Positions 36,021 through 45,274 of a DNA stretch of 64,000 bases are shown one piece after another. Source of the DNA: Tritrichomonas foetus (taxonomy: Eukaryota > Parabasalia > Tritrichomonadida > Tritrichomonadidae). The notes beneath the pieces are model-generated. The model worked only from the letters and a program-made list of their open reading frames with translations, had not been told where the DNA came from and did no database searches. The stretch lies in NCBI GenBank assembly GCA_001839685.1, contig MLAK01000574.1, positions 38,407-102,406 on the forward strand. Direction: 5' to 3'. Positions within the stretch are counted from its first letter, which is position 1. Each line of letters starts with the position of its first letter. The position numbers and the translations under genes are program-made.

Positions 36021-37352
36021 ATGGAAAGAAGCGAAGGATTGGAAAAATATGAAGTTAAACGCGATGGTATCAAAATGATTTACGAAGGTGATCGAATTCT
36101 TTACTCTTTTCAATTCAATGTTCGCGAATTCAGAATTAAATGCCGCAAGCAATATTTTATTTTCACGATTTTGCAGTTTATTCTGGCTTTGATTTCAGTT
36201 TCACTCAACATTGTACAGCTCGAATTTTCAAGGAATGCTGAAAACACGCCAGACTATGCCACTGTTTATCTATTCATATTTTCGAATATTGGAACATGCT
36301 TTTTAAGTTTTGTTTCAATTATTTTTCGGTATAATATTAAATACACATTATCACGTGTTAGAATGTCCTATCGAATTTCGTTTTTGAAGTATTTAATCCT
36401 TCATAAGAAATTATTGAAATTTGTTTTTGAAATCATTTTCAACTGGCTTTTTGCATTTTCCCCAGATCGTAAAATATCATCATGGCTTGTAATTCTTACC
36501 ATTTTCAAATTATATCCTATTATTTTAATTAACAATTGTTTAGCTTATATTGCGCGCAACAAATTTAAGATTTTACAAAATATTGACTCATTCAATTTAA
36601 CTTCGCCAGTATTTGGTAACTCTCTCAACTTGAGATATACTCTCCAGAATCATGGATTTCTTGTTGTTTTCGTTGTTTATTCCGTTATTGTTTTATTTTT
36701 CTCGTATTTATTCTATTCGTCAAACCGTCCATCAAAAAATGTGCCAATTGAAGAAACTCGTGATTTTCCTTATCATGTAACTGTTTACTGGGCATTAATA
36801 ACCACCACAACGACTGGGTATGGTGATATTTCACCAATTGGTTATTATCAAAAGACAATTTCGATAATTTTGGTTTTTCTTGGAGTTTTCATCTCATCCA
36901 TTATCACTGGTGTCGTTACAACGAATCTCAAACTCAAAGATAATGAAATGCAAGCCTTAAAAATAGCAGAAAAGAAAATGCTACTTGATTCTTTAGATAA
37001 TTATGCAATTAAAGTGATTCAGTATTCATACCGGATTAAAAAATACCAAGGGTGTGAAGCTGTCACAAGTGCACTATTAAAGAATCCAAGGTTCATGGAA
37101 CTTCAAAGGCATTTATTGAATGCATTAACAATGATTCAAAGAATTCAGCATATTTTGAAGCATGATTATAATTTTGATACATCCAAAAAAACCAATGATC
37201 AATCATCTACTTTAATTTCACATGCTGCAATTTTAAATGATTATCATGAAACCCTTGATAAACAAATTAACTACTTGAATACTGAACTTACAAACCTTTT
37301 GGAGCTGTTTAATGTTAAGCCTGTTCCTTTACCGAAAATTGATAATCAATAA
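36021..37352 (+). CDS. SK-like six-helix potassium channel
   Basis: A 443-residue channel subunit. Hydrophobic helices lie at about 46-66, 82-103, 125-146, 153-173, 213-233 and 277-300. The pore loop carries TTTTTGYGDISP (261-272), the K+ selectivity filter. The fourth helix has few basic residues, as in small-conductance (SK/KCa2) channels rather than voltage-gated ones. The helix after S6 (AEKKMLLDSLDNYAIKVIQYSYRIKKY) resembles the calmodulin-binding domain of SK channels. Four subunits would make the pore in the plasma membrane or an organelle. Calcium/calmodulin gating is inferred from this helix, not proven. Confidence 0.88.
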   Translation: MERSEGLEKYEVKRDGIKMIYEGDRILYSFQFNVREFRIKCRKQYFIFTILQFILALISVSLNIVQLEFSRNAENTPDYATVYLFIFSNIGTCFLSFVSIIFRYNIKYTLSRVRMSYRISFLKYLILHKKLLKFVFEIIFNWLFAFSPDRKISSWLVILTIFKLYPIILINNCLAYIARNKFKILQNIDSFNLTSPVFGNSLNLRYTLQNHGFLVVFVVYSVIVLFFSYLFYSSNRPSKNVPIEETRDFPYHVTVYWALITTTTTGYGDISPIGYYQKTISIILVFLGVFISSIITGVVTTNLKLKDNEMQALKIAEKKMLLDSLDNYAIKVIQYSYRIKKYQGCEAVTSALLKNPRFMELQRHLLNALTMIQRIQHILKHDYNFDTSKKTNDQSSTLISHAAILNDYHETLDKQINYLNTELTNLLELFNVKPVPLPKIDNQ

Positions 37353-37531
37353 GTAGAATCATTTAATTTTATAGATTGTTATGTATGAATTTTATATTAT
37401 AAAATATGCGGATAATTATTGTTTTTATTGTTTTTGATATTTCACAAGTATTTTTATTTTAATATTTTTTTTCATTAATTGCATAGAAAATGTTGAAATA
37501 ATATTTTTTTTTTTAATAAATAAATAAAAAA

Positions 37532-40093
37532 TCATTTTGACTTACCCATGGTTGCACGACGATCATTCTTCTGTTCTATATTTTCAAACCAAATTCCTTT
37601 TCTCTTTCTTACATATTCAATAATCTTCTTTGCAATATTTGGTCTCAGTTCTTTTCCATTTTTGCTGTAGTATTCAAGTTCCTCTTCAGTCTGTGGCTTC
37701 CAAAACGGATCATCTGTTACTAATTCAAAGTGAGAAAACACAAGTTGTGGATAAGCCTTTCCAGATGTTTTACTTCCAAGGTCATTGGGAAAACCAAATG
37801 ATTCAATAACCGGCAAGAAACAAGAAATAAAAGTCGAGTTTATTCCTTCTTTTTGTTTCTCTTCAACAATTTTACATCTATGTGCTTGTAAAACTTCATA
37901 GGTTTTACCTATTACGGTAAAATCACTTTGAACTTCACATCTGTACATTGGTTCCAAAATTCTTGGTGTTGCTTCTTGGAAGGCGGCACGAAATGCTTCT
38001 TTTGTGCATCCAATTGCTTCACCAAATTGGAGTGGTGCGTCTGAGCTTGCCGGTGCGAAAGCAGACTCATCATCCATTTGAAGAAGATATTCGAGTGTGA
38101 GTTGTCGAATAGAAACACTTTCAACTGTGAAACAAACACCAAAAATTGGTTCTTCACAAAGTGGACCAGCAGAAACGCAAAGACGAAATCCAGCAATTAA
38201 TGAATTATGGAATGAACTAAACTGTTCATCAGCTATTAAAATATTAATACTATTTACATCAATAATATTTTGTACAAGTTTTTCACCTAAAATTGGAGTT
38301 AATTCCTCTTTAATATCATTAATAATATTCACATTATTGATATCTTTTGTTGCCAATAAAGCTTGTTTCTTTTCTAGAATATCAATTGCTTCTTTTGGAA
38401 GTGAAAAACAAGATGCTTCAATGGATGTTGCACCTGCTGAAACAGAAACTTTAGGACTAGATTTAGTAACTGTTTCTTTACATGGAACAAGTGGCTCAGA
38501 AACAGAAAATTCAACTTTCGCTAAATAATTCTTAAGTTCATCGATACAAAATTGAAGATGAACTTCACCCATACAGCTCATTAAAAGCTGACCATTAGAT
38601 TCATTTGAAATAACAACAGCAGGATCAATTTTTGCGAGAAGTTCAGCACCTTCAACAAGTGTGGCTTGTTGGGTTAAATCTTCTGCTTCAAGTGAAACTT
38701 TTACAATAGGTTGTGCATAATGTGTTGTTGATTTAAACAAAGGTGCATCTTCAACAGATGAAAGAGTACTTTGTTTAAGCATTGGGTCATTTAAACCAAT
38801 ACCAACAACACAGCCAGCAGCTGCTCTATTTATAGTTATAAGTTCATTTCCCATGAAAATGTAAAGCGATGTGACTGTTATTTCTGTAACAGTTTCTGTT
38901 TTAACATGAGAAACATATAATTTATCACCAACTTTAATTGATCCACAATAAACACGAAGATAAGCAACAAATTTATAAGTTGGTGCACCTGGTGGGAACC
39001 TTAAAAGGCCACCATGGACAATTTTTGGTGCAAATGCCAATGTTTTTGTATTACTGTCAACTTTCACTGCGCCATTGAAAAGTTCTTCGTTCATGTTTAG
39101 GTCTGGGCAGATTGATGTCAGTCCCTCAGATTGCGATTGAAGTGGTGTATGTAAGAATTTTAATACGTTTTCAATTAAAGTCACGGAAAGTGGCATCCAT
39201 TTGGCAATAATATTTACTGCATTGTCTCTTGGTCCAATTTCAACATTTAATCTTTTCGCCATTTGTTGCAATTCTGTTGATGATATTTCTTTTGGATCTC
39301 GATAAGCTTTGTAAATTGGCATCAGAATAGATTGCGCGAAAAATGTCAAAGATTTTGCATCTGGTTGTTTCTTTGTAATTACTTTTCGAACAGGATCATA
39401 ATAGTTATTATCCCAAAATAGATTAATTGCAGTTTCTTCTGAAATTTTCAGTTTTTCTGCCCATTGGCAGGCTACCTTTGGGACTGAGACGCCCCACTTT
39501 CCTTGGCACGATGCGAAAACCACGTTTCCCAGTGTTGGATCAAATGGTGAGTCTTGAAGCATTGTTGCTGCGTTCACTTCAGTGAGGAGCTGCTGTAGAT
39601 GAATTTCTGCAGCTTGTGGATCCATTCCAAGTTCAACAAATAATCTGTCAATTTTATTGATCACCAGAATTGCAGCAAGTTTTTCCCTCATTGCGACACG
39701 CAAGACAAGTTCCGTTTGCACGCAAACGCCTTCAACAGCATCAACCAAAATGATGCAGCCGTCGGCCAATCTCACAGCATTTGAGACCTCTGCTTCAAAA
39801 TCGACATGCCCAGGTGAATCAACAACCGTCATATAATACAAATCCCTCTCTTTTTGTGCAAGTAAAGACACGGCCGAAGTTTTCATGGTAATATTTCTAT
39901 CCCGCTCGGCAGGAAGACAATCCATGTATCGAATTTCGCCAGCCAGCTCTTTGCTAATAATTCCGTTGGTTGCTAGAAGGTGGTCGCAAAGCGTGGTCTT
40001 GCCATGGTCGACATGAGCAAGAATGCAGAAATTGTAGATGTGATCTGGACGAGAAAGTAATTTGTCGATTTGCTCCTTGTTAACTTTAAACAT
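37532..40093 (-). CDS. EFL1: elongation factor-like GTPase 1 (60S ribosome maturation)
   Basis: An 853-residue EF-2-type translational GTPase. AHVDHGKT (26-33), switch I with NITMKTSA, DSPGHVDF (92-99) and NKID (146-149) form the G domain. The region after the P-loop (TTLCDHLLATNGIISKELAGEIRYMD) is the EFL1/Ria1 version (LAGxxRYMDxRxxEQxRGITMKSSA) rather than EF-2. Domains II-V follow, ending in RRATMGKSK. EFL1 with SBDS removes eIF6 from late 60S subunits in the cytoplasm. The length is near that of EF-2 because the long insert of animal and yeast EFL1 (about 1100 residues) is absent or short. No diphthamide loop of EF-2 type is apparent. Confidence 0.88.
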   Translation of the reverse strand: MFKVNKEQIDKLLSRPDHIYNFCILAHVDHGKTTLCDHLLATNGIISKELAGEIRYMDCLPAERDRNITMKTSAVSLLAQKERDLYYMTVVDSPGHVDFEAEVSNAVRLADGCIILVDAVEGVCVQTELVLRVAMREKLAAILVINKIDRLFVELGMDPQAAEIHLQQLLTEVNAATMLQDSPFDPTLGNVVFASCQGKWGVSVPKVACQWAEKLKISEETAINLFWDNNYYDPVRKVITKKQPDAKSLTFFAQSILMPIYKAYRDPKEISSTELQQMAKRLNVEIGPRDNAVNIIAKWMPLSVTLIENVLKFLHTPLQSQSEGLTSICPDLNMNEELFNGAVKVDSNTKTLAFAPKIVHGGLLRFPPGAPTYKFVAYLRVYCGSIKVGDKLYVSHVKTETVTEITVTSLYIFMGNELITINRAAAGCVVGIGLNDPMLKQSTLSSVEDAPLFKSTTHYAQPIVKVSLEAEDLTQQATLVEGAELLAKIDPAVVISNESNGQLLMSCMGEVHLQFCIDELKNYLAKVEFSVSEPLVPCKETVTKSSPKVSVSAGATSIEASCFSLPKEAIDILEKKQALLATKDINNVNIINDIKEELTPILGEKLVQNIIDVNSINILIADEQFSSFHNSLIAGFRLCVSAGPLCEEPIFGVCFTVESVSIRQLTLEYLLQMDDESAFAPASSDAPLQFGEAIGCTKEAFRAAFQEATPRILEPMYRCEVQSDFTVIGKTYEVLQAHRCKIVEEKQKEGINSTFISCFLPVIESFGFPNDLGSKTSGKAYPQLVFSHFELVTDDPFWKPQTEEELEYYSKNGKELRPNIAKKIIEYVRKRKGIWFENIEQKNDRRATMGKSK

Positions 40094-40620
40094 TTGTTCT
40101 TATGTTATTGAAGTTTGCTCGGCGCAAAGTTTGAAAATTTTATGATTGAAAGGATTTCAATACTTATCGTTGTTCCGACCATGAAAATTCAGAAATCATC
40201 AAAAATGAAGATTTTGAAAGATCTTTTGATGGTTTAATCGGTCTGATTTATCTGACTATTTATATTAAGAAAAAGTTTATTTTTGCAGACATCTGATGTA
40301 GCTTGAACAAATCTCTGACAGTCAAAGATAACTGAAAGATTGTAAGACCAAATACTCCTATAAATTACCTTTTAATTAGATTTTATAATCCCTTTTCTCT
40401 TAAGTTAGTTTCGGATCCAAACAGATTACCTTACAAACGAGCTTTTATAGATATATTTTCTTTTATCATCATATTGATATCACTAGATACTATCCAGTGG
40501 ATAGTCTTTTGGTCAAGGAGAATTAGATTTATTTCATGAAATATGTTCGAGTATGGATTGCATCAAATGAAATTTGTCACTTCACATTGCAATTTCAATT
40601 GAAATAATAATTCACATGAC
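40094..40620. other. intergenic between divergent genes
   Basis: AT-rich spacer between EFL1 (minus) and the Vps11-like gene (plus). I looked here for the missing beta-propeller part of Vps11 and found no coding remnant. Confidence 0.5.
40612..40616 (+). promoter_or_regulatory. initiator-like box before the Vps11-like gene
   Basis: TCACA, a fit to the trichomonad initiator TCA-pyrimidine-T/A, with its A seven bases before the ATG at 40621. This favours 40621 over the second in-frame ATG at 40672. Confidence 0.35.
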
Positions 40621-42519
40621 ATGTCACTTATCGTTTCCCAATTGATTTTAAAAATCATAGAAAATCATAAAATGTCTGAAGGGGAATACCCTGCTGATAT
40701 TCAATCTTTTATCAACGAGAGCAGGTACGCCGACGCTATTGAACTTTGCAAACAGAAATCGATACCTTACGCGACAATTACTGAAAAAGTTCGCGAAATG
40801 GCAGAAGTCGCAAATGCAGAGCTTCTCCAAAAAAAGAATCCGCAAGACTCAATCAAAATATACATAACTACAATTGGCGTTATCGAACCATCAACCATTC
40901 TATGTCGTTTCTTCTCGCCCCATCTTACTCGATATTTGACACAATACCTTGTCGAGCTTCACGTTCGTGGTTATGCAAAAGAAGCAGACACACGTCTTCT
41001 CTTCAACCTGTTCCATCACAAAGAAGAACAATCCACGTTAAATAAATTTATCGCCTATCTCGAAAAGTCGAAAGAGGAAGTCATTGAATTTAAAAAGAAG
41101 GGACCTTCAGCACAAGGTTTCACTTCTCGCTTTAAGAAAGACACCATCAGAGCCAAATTCGAAGTTGCAGCAAAAGTCAGATTTATCACAAATTTCAAAC
41201 CGCTCGCAGCCGTTGAAACTTTAGTCGATAACGATATGAACGATCATGCTCTCAAAATATCCAAAATTTTCGGCGTATCCAAGCAAATCATCGATATTAT
41301 GATCAACACCGAATATAAGACAATTTCTGAAAAAATTGAAAACTACATGAAAGCAGCTGATATGATTCATCAAAAAATAGATGATCCTGAGGGACGTGCT
41401 CTTCTTCTTGAATTTGGGCCTAAACTTTTGAGAGGTGATAATGAAACCGCTAAAATTGTTGAACATATCGCTTTTCAACTATGGCTTGATCCTGATGAGC
41501 ATGATGATGGAGCTTACTTGAAACTTTTCTGGGGCTGTCCAAAACACTGTCGTAACTTTTTAGAAGCAGCAATTCAAAATAAGCCAACAACTCTTTTTGT
41601 GAATGCTTATATTGAACTTTTAATTCCAAACAACTACTTTTTCAAAGACCAGTTCGGTAAAGGTGAAAAAAGATCATTACGCTATATTGAACATGATAAT
41701 GCAACTGATCCAAACCGAGCTTTACAATTTATTAATGATCAATCAATGCCAATCAATGAAATTAATCAACTTCTTTTCATTTGTTCTGAATTGAACTTTG
41801 CTGATGGAATTATCGCTTTATTAAGACGTAAAAATAGAGTTTCAGATATAACTGCAATTTACATTGCCAATATTATGACAAGAGCGCTCGTTGAGTGGGT
41901 GAAAAGCAAACCAGAATTAGATGGAGAAGACTGGGTCAGTATTTTACGTTACTTTGCAGCAGTTCCAAAAGAAGGTGAAATGTTTGATCAGCTAAGGCTT
42001 GATATGTTACAAGATAATAAGTTTCTGAAATTCCTCTTAAATAAAGCACAAAAGGCTCGACCACTTTTCTCGTTAATTAAAGAATTATCGGCCAATAAAA
42101 ATATACAATTCGACGTCATAATGAACGAGCTTAATACAGAAATGAACACTATAATTTCTCAACTCGATGTCGAAGAAAATAAACACAGAGACCTGGTCGA
42201 TGAATTAAAGAGCCTTGAAGAAGATATAGAAAAACTAGAAGAGAATGATTACGAATTTAAGCCAATGTATTGTGAAAAATGTAACAGTAAATTAACTGTT
42301 CCATATGTTGGCTTCTTTTGCGGTCATAATTTGCACCTTACTTGTTGTAATGGTGAGGGTGATGACATTTCGTGCCCCATCTGTGAGGGAAAGAATACCG
42401 CTGCTGCAACTAATAAAGAAAGGATGCCAGAGCTCAAGCTCGATAACATGGTAACAGACCTTCTCGACACCACAGTTAAAATGATTGAAGGAGGTTATTA
42501 TTCGCGCGAAACTTATTAA
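40621..42519 (+). CDS. VPS11: Vps11-like HOPS/CORVET subunit without N-terminal propeller
   Basis: A 632-residue protein. Residues 20-520 are an alpha-solenoid closely following Vps11: DSIKIYITTIGVIEPSTILC matches the Vps11 AIxQYIxTIGxLEPSxVI segment, and LTRYLTQYLVELHVRGYA matches LTxYLxxLHxxxLA. A coiled helix (about 510-545) leads to a C-terminal RING-type finger (about 551-588) with CEKCNSKL...FCGHNLHLTCC...CPIC. Vps11 is a core subunit of the HOPS and CORVET tethers for endosome-lysosome fusion. Normal Vps11 is 930-1030 residues with an N-terminal WD40-like propeller; here it is missing and no trace of it lies upstream. A second ATG at 40672 (MSEGEYPADI) is an alternative start. Confidence 0.85.
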   Translation: MSLIVSQLILKIIENHKMSEGEYPADIQSFINESRYADAIELCKQKSIPYATITEKVREMAEVANAELLQKKNPQDSIKIYITTIGVIEPSTILCRFFSPHLTRYLTQYLVELHVRGYAKEADTRLLFNLFHHKEEQSTLNKFIAYLEKSKEEVIEFKKKGPSAQGFTSRFKKDTIRAKFEVAAKVRFITNFKPLAAVETLVDNDMNDHALKISKIFGVSKQIIDIMINTEYKTISEKIENYMKAADMIHQKIDDPEGRALLLEFGPKLLRGDNETAKIVEHIAFQLWLDPDEHDDGAYLKLFWGCPKHCRNFLEAAIQNKPTTLFVNAYIELLIPNNYFFKDQFGKGEKRSLRYIEHDNATDPNRALQFINDQSMPINEINQLLFICSELNFADGIIALLRRKNRVSDITAIYIANIMTRALVEWVKSKPELDGEDWVSILRYFAAVPKEGEMFDQLRLDMLQDNKFLKFLLNKAQKARPLFSLIKELSANKNIQFDVIMNELNTEMNTIISQLDVEENKHRDLVDELKSLEEDIEKLEENDYEFKPMYCEKCNSKLTVPYVGFFCGHNLHLTCCNGEGDDISCPICEGKNTAAATNKERMPELKLDNMVTDLLDTTVKMIEGGYYSRETY

Positions 42520-42827
42520 AGTTATGTTGAGTTTAATTTTGATATTTTTAGAGTGTTTTTGGCTCTCGGATTCACAATTCATTCTTATTAATTTTTATAT
42601 TTTATTCTTTCCTTTCTTCATTTTTGAATCTTGTTTGAATTTTTTTTGACATAACGAGTCATCAATGATTGCGAGTTTCTTTTCATAAAAAAGAAAAAGA
42701 AAATCTATAAAGAATTTTTATATCACAAAATATTATCAGCAAATAAACTTACATCCTATTGATATCATAGAGATGATCTCTTCATAAGAAGCCGGAAATA
42801 TAACCAAAAATTTGGCGTTTTCAGAAA
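42520..42827. other. intergenic between converging genes
   Basis: About 310 bases of AT-rich spacer between the Vps11-like and ubiquitin-like genes. No feature is seen. Confidence 0.45.
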
Positions 42828-43673
42828 TCACCAGGTCCATCCTCTCTGTTGGAAATCACTCCCTGGAGCGAGTTGCATGCGAGTTGGTATTGTTGAAGTG
42901 TGGAAAATAACAGGAAGAGGATCTGATGATGCGTGTTTTGATATCTGTGGAATCACTGTTTCGAACTGGGATTCCTCGTTTTTCTCGTCATCATCTTTTG
43001 AATCAAAAATCGACATAAGGTTTGAAATATTTCGTGGATTAGATTCAAGATGATTGAGAATTCTATCGTTGGTAAGAAGGACGACATTAAGCAAAGATTC
43101 CATATGTTTGTTCATAGCTTCCTGTTTCTCATATTCGTCTGTGAGTTGAAGGGACATAACTGCTTGCATTTCAGGATCTTCATCAAACTCACCACTGATT
43201 TGATACTTGCAATTTTGAGGCATATCAAACAAATTGAATTTTTCAATGTTTATTTGGTCGTCGAAAACATTCGGTGAATTGTGCATTGGTGTCTGATTTG
43301 ATGCATTAAAGCTAATCTTTGGAATTTCACCACTTAGATGTTTATTTATTTGACATGCCTGTGGTTTGAAACCGTTAATTTGTCCATGCGAATGAGAATG
43401 TGAAATTGCCGCTTTACGTCTTGCTATGAATGGTGATCGTCTGTAAACGTATGCAACAACATTTGATCCAGGTCTGACACCTTGGAATTTCAATGAAAGG
43501 TGTGGCTCAAGCACTTTTCGATCGAATATCAGGAAAGGAATCGTTTTTCCAAGCGCGGATCGAGCGAGGCGTAGCAAATCACCAGCTGTTGCGAGTAAAG
43601 GAATACTAACTTTTAGAATGAGATCAGCGACAGTAATCGTAATGATCGAGGGCTCGTATTCTTGATGCTCCAT
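42828..43673 (-). CDS. protein with N-terminal ubiquitin-like fold
   Basis: A 281-residue protein from the ATG at 43673 (MEHQEYEPSIITITVADLIL); the GTG upstream is less likely. Residues 10-80 follow a beta-grasp (ubiquitin-like) pattern: two strands (SIITITV, LILKVSIPLLA), a helix (AGDLLRLARSAL), then FLIFDRKVLEPHLSLKFQGV-like strands with RPGSNVVAYVYRR in place of the ubiquitin KESTLHLVLRLRG end. There is no terminal Gly-Gly, so it is a fixed Ubl domain rather than a conjugated modifier. The rest is disordered with acidic and His-rich parts (SHSHSH) and a short helix with many Met/Asn. The function is unknown. Confidence 0.6.
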   Translation of the reverse strand: MEHQEYEPSIITITVADLILKVSIPLLATAGDLLRLARSALGKTIPFLIFDRKVLEPHLSLKFQGVRPGSNVVAYVYRRSPFIARRKAAISHSHSHGQINGFKPQACQINKHLSGEIPKISFNASNQTPMHNSPNVFDDQINIEKFNLFDMPQNCKYQISGEFDEDPEMQAVMSLQLTDEYEKQEAMNKHMESLLNVVLLTNDRILNHLESNPRNISNLMSIFDSKDDDEKNEESQFETVIPQISKHASSDPLPVIFHTSTIPTRMQLAPGSDFQQRGWTW

Positions 43674-45274
43674 TATTTGATTGATCACTTTTTGAAAAGT
43701 CTGATTTCAGAAATTCTTAAGAAGAATGCTTTTGTTAAATAGGCTCAAAAACCTTTTCTGAAGAGTCTGAATATTTCACTGTGCTCACAAAAGTCTAAAG
43801 TACATCTAACAAAAAGTGGTACCACATTGAATTTTTTACTTTCTAGGGAATTGAATTTCTATTTTTATTCTATTCAAAAAAATTCTGAAGGGAAAATTCG
43901 CAATTTCTCATTGAAAAAATAATATCAGAAATTTTGATTAATTACATTTCCCCATTGAAAAAATAATCATACGTATGATTTTCAAATAACTTTTTCATAG
44001 ATTCGTCGAACGATGAATTTGAATTTCATATTCTAAAGATAATTCCAAAACTAAACAGCTTTTAATATGTACTAGAGATTCTAATTCTATCTTTGGGGAA
44101 ATGTTGGAGAAAATGAAAATTCATTCAAAGAATTGAATGCCCTTATTAAATTTCAAATGCATTGAACTTCTGCGATAATCTCACAATATTTCGAAGTTTT
44201 ATCAAGAATCAAAATAATTGATTGAATTTTTTCTTCAATTCAAAATGCTTTTCTACTTTCCATTGATAATTATCTAAGTTCATTCATTTGGTTTTGGGAA
44301 TCTATTATTCAATCAATTAGTTTCTTTATAGTTTATTTCCTCATTTCTGAACAAAAAAATATTTCGACAGGGAATCCTGAAAAAAAAGTTATTTTTGGAT
44401 TATATCGTGTGAATCAATCATAATGATGAATAAATACTTGTTTTCGCATAAGAATCACAGTAATTTCCAGTTCCCTTTCGATTTTGAAATTATTGACAGT
44501 TTTGGACTAAAAAACGACATCACAAAGTTTTCAATCTTCTTTTAGTTCTGTCTTCAACATTATTTCGAATCACTTTAGCTTCACATCCAAAGAGCATGTT
44601 CAAATGACAACTATAATTTTTTCTATATTTATCTGGTCATGAGAGGTGGTTCATCCTAAAAAGGCCCTGAAGTACATATGCTATGAAATATCAATACTTA
44701 AGGAAATTCCAAAGAATTTGTTCTTCATAATTCTTAAAATATATATCAATAATGATTATAAACATCATGGTTCCATCTTGTTGAAAGAATGCACAGTTTC
44801 TAGTTTTACCTTCATTATTATTAAAAATGAATTTTTGTTATTTTTTTTGCAATTATTAAGTTATAGAAATAGTATCATTAGAAAAAGTAGTAGATCCTAT
44901 TTTAAATTATACTTAATCAATCAAGAGTTAAATTCAATTTAATAATTTTAAATCACTACATTCAGTTTTTATTTTTTTCATTTGAAGTTTAGTGATAAGA
45001 GACGAATTTTAAGGTTCATTTCAAAATAAAATTATATATTTAAGATTTCCTAACGCCACTTCCAAAATCTTCATTTGTAATATTCAATAGAACTCAGAAA
45101 AGTTAACAAAATAAATTGCCAGAATTTTCTATGAAAACTATGAGTTTCAATTAAAAAATAAATAGAATCTGTGAATTCTAGCAAAGTTGATGTTTGGATT
45201 GAATTCCGATTGACTTTTTTTTCATTCAAATATACATTGCCATTTGTTAGTCAATTAATGGTTCATTTTTTAAA
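43674..45274. other. 1.6-kb intergenic between divergent genes
   Basis: AT-rich region upstream of both the ubiquitin-like gene and the giant surface-protein gene. Short open frames here (for example 44646-44942) have no protein character. I found no RNA gene and no recognisable pseudogene. A few leucine-rich-repeat-like words on the minus strand around 44000-44250 are too broken to claim. Confidence 0.45.
45263..45267 (+). promoter_or_regulatory. initiator-like box before the surface-protein gene
   Basis: TCATT with its A ten bases before the ATG at 45275, in the position expected for the trichomonad initiator. Confidence 0.35.

Noticed and set aside
44000..44250. Decayed leucine-rich-repeat (BspA-like) gene on the minus strand
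   Set aside because: Only a few suggestive words in different frames, too weak to separate from chance in AT-rich DNA.
44646..44942. Plus-strand protein of 98 residues
   Set aside because: Composition is that of AT-rich noise (Ile, Lys, Phe, Asn), and the start is not an ATG.
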